From an uncultured Cytophagales bacterium (GTDB taxonomy: Bacteria; Bacteroidota; Bacteroidia; Cytophagales; Thermonemataceae): a DNA stretch of 64,000 nucleotides. Numbering within the stretch: the first letter of the stretch is position 1; each line of letters opens with the position of its first letter. This document shows, one piece after another, positions 60,547 through 64,000 of this stretch. Made by a program: the position numbers and the translations under genes. The stretch covers positions 1 to 64,000 of the forward strand of contig CALEMF010000081.1 in NCBI GenBank assembly GCA_937911505.1. Direction: 5' to 3'. A model generated the notes under the pieces. It saw only the letters and a program-made list of their open reading frames with translations. It made no database searches and was not told the DNA's origin.

Positions 60547-61362
60547 CTATTTGGGTTGAATAGGAAGATATAAGGTTCGCGCTTGTAAGGAGTATGGTTT
60601 ATTGAGGTCTATATGATTAAAAACCTCGAACCCCAGCTCATTTTCTTTTATTGTAAAACCATGGTGTGGTACCCAGTACTTTTTGAGAAATAACGATTGC
60701 TCAATCATCGCTGGAATAGTACTTTTAACTTTTAGGGTTCCAAATTTTCCTTGGCCTATTTTTAGGAAGAACTTCTCTGGATAGTTGCTACTATCTTTTA
60801 CTTGAATTGCGGTAAAATAGCGGCACTTATCTAAACTGGTCAAATATGGTGAATCTAAGAAAACACCATAAGTCAAAAAATCTTTTTGAAGCAGTTCTCT
60901 GGCATTAGCCCAAGTAATAAGTGCTTTAAAAGATTCTATTAGCCTCTCCTCGTCATTTATGATCACAATGTTTCCAATCAGCTTCAAGGAAGAGCACCAC
61001 TTCGTCTCAATATTAGTGTTATCTATCTTCCATAGGGAGCTTTCTTTTTTTAGCTCTTGGCTTCTAAAAGCGGTTGGTGTTTGCCCTGTGATTCGTTTGA
61101 AAGTTCTTGAGAAGTCAGATGATGAGTTGAATCCACAGTCTACGGCAATGCTATAAATTGTTTTATTAGGAAATAATAAGAGTTCTTTACAAGCTTTTTG
61201 GACTCTCAATCGTGTTATGTATGCCTTTGGGGTTTCTCCAGTAGTTGCTTTAAAGACTCTCTGAAAATGAAATGAAGAGTAATTTGCGTTATTGGCTAAT
61301 TTTTTCAGAGATAACGATCGTTGGAAATTTAAGGCAATGTATTCAAGTATTTTTTCTATCAT
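60547..61362 (-). CDS. AraC HTH + GyrI-like regulator
   Basis: The 271-residue protein has two AraC HTH units at residues 1-105 (LSLKKLANNANYSSFHFQRV, IYSIAVDCGFNSSSDFSRTF) and a GyrI-like effector-binding domain at about 115-271 (KFFLKIGQGKFGTLKVKSTI). Same layout as the regulator at 41887, but sequence is clearly different. It probably senses a hydrophobic drug or toxin and controls nearby genes; SnoaL-like genes lie on both sides. Confidence 0.9.
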   Translation of the reverse strand: MIEKILEYIALNFQRSLSLKKLANNANYSSFHFQRVFKATTGETPKAYITRLRVQKACKELLLFPNKTIYSIAVDCGFNSSSDFSRTFKRITGQTPTAFRSQELKKESSLWKIDNTNIETKWCSSLKLIGNIVIINDEERLIESFKALITWANARELLQKDFLTYGVFLDSPYLTSLDKCRYFTAIQVKDSSNYPEKFFLKIGQGKFGTLKVKSTIPAMIEQSLFLKKYWVPHHGFTIKENELGFEVFNHIDLNKPYSLQARTLYLPIQPK

Positions 61363-61468
61363 TTTAAAAGCTAATTCACCAAAGCGGTAGATTTTTTAGA
61401 GGGGTATATATACAGAATACAAGCAATTAGCAAGCCCTGTTGCTTATACATTGTTAGGGGTTTACTTT

Positions 61469-61834
61469 TTATTTCTTTTCAGGTATACAGTAAGAATAAA
61501 TGTGCTCTAGCTCGCTATTTTTATTAAATTCATAAACGTCGCAAGCTTTGATGAGATTTACTTTTTCCCCATCTTTGAGAAACTCGCCTATACCTCTAAT
61601 CATTACTTTATTTCCCGATATTATAATGTCTTCAGTTTTAAAATTGGTTTGGACTGCCTTAAAATATTGAGTAGTTTTCTCACAATTTTGGATGACATTA
61701 GATTTTCCTTTAAACTGGTTTTCACCAATAATATTCCATTCTACCTTTTCAGATAAATATGGATAGGTCAATTCAAAATTTCCATTGGAGAAAAATATGG
61801 CTATTTCTTTCTGTGAGTATTGAATTTCTTCCAT
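61469..61834 (-). CDS. SnoaL/NTF2-like protein
   Basis: From ATG 61834 the product has 121 residues and no signal peptide. It has an NTF2-like fold: the first helix, then TYPYLSEKVEWNIIGENQFK and a middle strand with TEDIIISGNKVMIRGIGEFL. An in-frame ATG 27 bases upstream gives an N-terminal tail without features, so 61834 is preferred. It is upstream of the AraC-GyrI gene on the same strand, 106 bases away. Confidence 0.85.
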   Translation of the reverse strand: MEEIQYSQKEIAIFFSNGNFELTYPYLSEKVEWNIIGENQFKGKSNVIQNCEKTTQYFKAVQTNFKTEDIIISGNKVMIRGIGEFLKDGEKVNLIKACDVYEFNKNSELEHIYSYCIPEKK

Positions 61835-62228
61835 AGAATTAAATATTTTAGTGACTATCAACGGCTAGCGTATACGGTATAGTAGCGTTTAGCTAATATA
61901 GCCATTATATACCTTTCTTTCTGCGAACCTTCACCCTTCTTTTCTTATTTTAATAATTTTTGATTTATCTACTTCAAATTCATCTTTATTTTCTTTAAAT
62001 GACCTTAATAAGGTTCTTTTCGACTCTAGCTTACAGTCCATCTTTATGCAATTAATTTTCTCCAATAAGAATACTTATTTGTATATATAGTCTGTAATGT
62101 CTGTTTGAGTATTTTCAGTATTTCAATGTACAAACTATATTGAATATTATTTTATAAGGTGTTGTTAATCAATAAATTAAATTGTTGATTAAACAATGAT
62201 TAATTATATGCTGTAAAAACAAAAGCTT
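61835..62228. other. AT-rich intergenic gap
   Basis: A 394-base AT-rich stretch with no clear gene. A 36-codon minus-strand frame at 61931-62041 (starting MDCKLESKRTLLRSFKENKD) is charged and protein-like but too short to call. No repeat or hairpin was spotted. Confidence 0.45.
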
Positions 62229-63272
62229 TCAAAATCTACCTAAAATTTCTTTACCAGTTTCCCCTAAGTAGGCACCAATGGCTTTCATAGCGAGCGCTCT
62301 TCCGTTGTCGCCGTTGGTCATTACGATCAAACCTCTTTTTGATTGAGGGAGAAGAACAATCAAAGCATTGACACCTTGGTCGCTTCCTGCATTAAATAGG
62401 GCATATTCATTATGGGGTAAGTTGTTGAACACGATCCAGCCCAAGCCAAAACTTATTCCCTCACGAACAAATGAATGCTCAGTTATCATTTGATCATAAG
62501 TAGCTTGATCAAGGTATTGCCGATTGATGATAGCCAATCCAAGATTAGTAAAGTCTCCAATGGTAGTTAGCAAATTATCGGCAGCACTGGCTTTGTAAGA
62601 TTTATTGTATTCGTATAGGTTTCCAGATTTATCGTGCGTACCAGCAAATTGTTGACGCGTTACCTGATCGTTCCAAGTTAAGTGGCTACTATCCATTTTG
62701 TTGGGTTTAAAAACTAGCGAATCTGCTAGTTGCTGAAATGAAATCTTGAATTTATTCTCAAGTGCTCTTCTTAGGTATTCGAATCCCTCACCAGAATATT
62801 GAAATTTAGTACCCGGTGCAAAATCAAAAGCTAGCTTCTTGTCTTCATTCATCCGTCGCCAATTCTTGAAGCCTGTTCGATGGCTTAATACGTGGCGTGT
62901 TGTTATTGTACTATGTAATGAATCCTGCTTGACATCAGGATCAATCCAGTAATTGGACAAAGGCTCATCTAAGTCCCAAGCATTGTTTTCGACCAGCTTT
63001 AGCGTAAGCAACGTAGTGATTGTTTTTGTAAGGGATGCTACATCAAAAATAGTATTGGTAGTTGCAGGGAAGTCTCCTTGAATTTTTCCATACACCTGTA
63101 CGGGGTTTAGTTTACCTTCTTCAATTGTACCTATGGCCATAGCTGGCACTTTGCTTTCGGCTAACCATTCATTGATGGTTTTGGAATCCAGCTTGTTGAG
63201 TGAAGTTTCTGTTTGTGCAGTGAGTTTGAAAAGGTGAAAAAAAGTAAAAATTACCAGTAATGAAGTCCTCAT
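62229..63272 (-). CDS. Class-C serine hydrolase (EstB-like)
   Basis: The 347-residue protein has a signal peptide (to about residue 20). The nucleophile is in S80-L-T-K83 and the second motif is Y159-S-G161 (YSGEGF), a variant also seen in EstB-type esterases. The C-terminal block is GLGWIVFN and FNAGSDQGVNALI. It should act in the periplasm on esters or amides. A -7 element lies at 63334-63341. Single gene. Confidence 0.88.
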   Translation of the reverse strand: MRTSLLVIFTFFHLFKLTAQTETSLNKLDSKTINEWLAESKVPAMAIGTIEEGKLNPVQVYGKIQGDFPATTNTIFDVASLTKTITTLLTLKLVENNAWDLDEPLSNYWIDPDVKQDSLHSTITTRHVLSHRTGFKNWRRMNEDKKLAFDFAPGTKFQYSGEGFEYLRRALENKFKISFQQLADSLVFKPNKMDSSHLTWNDQVTRQQFAGTHDKSGNLYEYNKSYKASAADNLLTTIGDFTNLGLAIINRQYLDQATYDQMITEHSFVREGISFGLGWIVFNNLPHNEYALFNAGSDQGVNALIVLLPQSKRGLIVMTNGDNGRALAMKAIGAYLGETGKEILGRF

Positions 63273-63333
63273 CTTAAAAAGTCTTTTTATGAATAATAGA
63301 CTTATGACAACTGCTGAGAGACTCGGGTTACAA

Positions 63334-63341
63334 CAAAGATA
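63334..63341 (-). promoter_or_regulatory. Promoter -7 element (TATCTTTG) of the EstB-like gene
   Basis: Minus-strand TATCTTTGT matches TAnnTTTG, 61 bases before the ATG at 63272. Confidence 0.5.
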
Positions 63342-63442
63342 TTTTCAATGCTCGCTAAGATGCGAATATTCACATTCTAACTACTAGAATACTATAACCT
63401 AGAAACAGTTAAGTCAAGGTGATACTCGTACAGGCTTTACTT

Positions 63443-64000
63443 CTATTTCAAATTGACGTTTCCTCCTATTTCAATTACTGAATTTCCGTAAACGCGAATG
63501 GTAGATTTGATAAAGTCTTCTTCATTGGCTTCAAAAATATTATCTACATATTTTTGAGGGTTTCTATCTATGTACGGAAACCAGGTGCTATGTACCTGTA
63601 TCACAATTCTATGGCCTTTCTTGAAGGTATGGAGAATGTCTTGTAAACGGATGTTTACATCTGTAATTTCGTTTGGTTCGAAGGGCACTGGCTTTTCAAA
63701 ACTTTCTCTAAACCTTCCGCGCATGACTTCTGAGCGTACTAATTGCTGATACCCTCCCATGACTATATTAGCGGGATTATGATCGTAGTCAGGGTGATCT
63801 TCAGGGTACTCGTCAATAATTTTTACAACAAAGTCGGCGTCTGTACCTGTCATAGATACTTTCAATTTCGCCATAATCTCACCAGCTAGTGTTAAGTCAT
63901 CCGTCAACTCATCGGAGACAAACGTGAGTACGTCTGGTCTTCTAGAAGCATGCCTTTGGTCGTCAGACATGAACCTTCTTGGGGTAAAAGTGAGCCCTTC
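63443..64000 (-). CDS. CocE/NonD-type hydrolase, C-terminal part (cut by window edge)
   Basis: The frame runs off the window edge: from 64000 it continues as EGLTFTPRRF ahead of MSDDQRHAS, so the internal Met at 63970 is not the start. What is visible is the jelly-roll C-terminal domain of X-Pro dipeptidyl-peptidase/CocE hydrolases (TFVSDELTDDLTLAGEIMAK, GTDADFVVKI, HTFKKGHRIVIQVHSTWFPY). The catalytic alpha/beta domain lies beyond the window. Family members hydrolyse esters or cleave X-Pro peptides. Confidence 0.9.
   Translation of the reverse strand, partial: EGLTFTPRRFMSDDQRHASRRPDVLTFVSDELTDDLTLAGEIMAKLKVSMTGTDADFVVKIIDEYPEDHPDYDHNPANIVMGGYQQLVRSEVMRGRFRESFEKPVPFEPNEITDVNIRLQDILHTFKKGHRIVIQVHSTWFPYIDRNPQKYVDNIFEANEEDFIKSTIRVYGNSVIEIGGNVNLK

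Noticed and set aside
1-64000. A chromosomal integron or gene-cassette array, suggested by same-strand single genes of unrelated function
   Set aside because: GTTAGGC-like motifs occur (near 2886 and 6371) but I see no paired attC-type inverted core sites between genes and no integrase, and most gaps contain ordinary promoters and terminators.
1-64000. CRISPR arrays, tRNA, rRNA, phage or transposase genes
   Set aside because: I saw no regular spacer-repeat pattern, no cloverleaf or ribosomal signatures and no transposase or phage proteins.

Overview
The window looks like chromosomal DNA of a marine-type Bacteroidota, probably a cytophagal (Cytophagales) bacterium; this is inferred from gene content, not from a marker gene. 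Supporting signs are AT-rich DNA, a type IX secretion (T9SS) sorting domain on one secreted protein, a SusC-style TonB receptor with a carboxypeptidase-like N-terminal domain, many SPII lipoproteins, WG-repeat and YcxB-like proteins, orphan LytTR and Crp/Fnr regulators, and promoter -7 elements of the Bacteroidota form TAnnTTTG. I found no rRNA, tRNA, CRISPR array, phage module or transposase.

Layout: about 65 genes or gene remnants, nearly all on the minus strand. Only three genes are on the plus strand: the HxlR regulator (7717-8085), a seven-helix membrane AraC regulator (17026-18021) and a bicupin (18108-18872). Most genes stand alone or in pairs.
- 0-16 kb: lipoproteins, a metallophosphoesterase, an aspartyl protease with PDZ domain, a class-C serine hydrolase, an NmrA/HxlR divergent pair, an AstE-like deacylase, alpha/beta hydrolases, an M20 amidohydrolase and a broken FAD monooxygenase.
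- 16-26 kb: GNAT, AraC plus bicupin, a run of alpha/beta hydrolases, and a MarR plus 4Fe-4S reductase operon.
- 26-39 kb: a tandem pair of secreted paralogues (one with a T9SS tail, one without), a Crp regulator, a frameshifted gene, TPR and NTF2-like proteins, an orphan LytTR regulator, and a region with several decayed genes including a Crp/Fnr pseudogene.
- 39-45 kb: SDR, aldo/keto reductase, two AraC regulators and VOC proteins.
- 45-52 kb: a dispersed repeat, then a TonB receptor/thioredoxin operon behind two DtxR-like boxes, then a TetR/SDR operon.
- 52-64 kb: small stress and antibiotic-modification type enzymes (VOC, RibD-type reductase, SnoaL-like proteins), AraC regulators, serine hydrolases and the 3' end of a CocE-type hydrolase.

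How the genes work together: much of the window is made of compact regulator plus enzyme modules. HxlR sits with NmrA, MarR with the Fe-S reductase, TetR with an SDR, and AraC with an AKR/SDR or VOC enzyme. In the MarR and TetR modules the same palindrome lies in front of both the regulator and its partner gene. The most system-like unit is the TonB receptor with a Cys-x-x-Cys pair in its plug, followed by a periplasmic thioredoxin-fold protein, under what look like metal-responsive operators. At least three genes carry inactivating mutations (nonsense or frameshift) and two families of intergenic repeats are visible, so this is an accessory region that is turning over.
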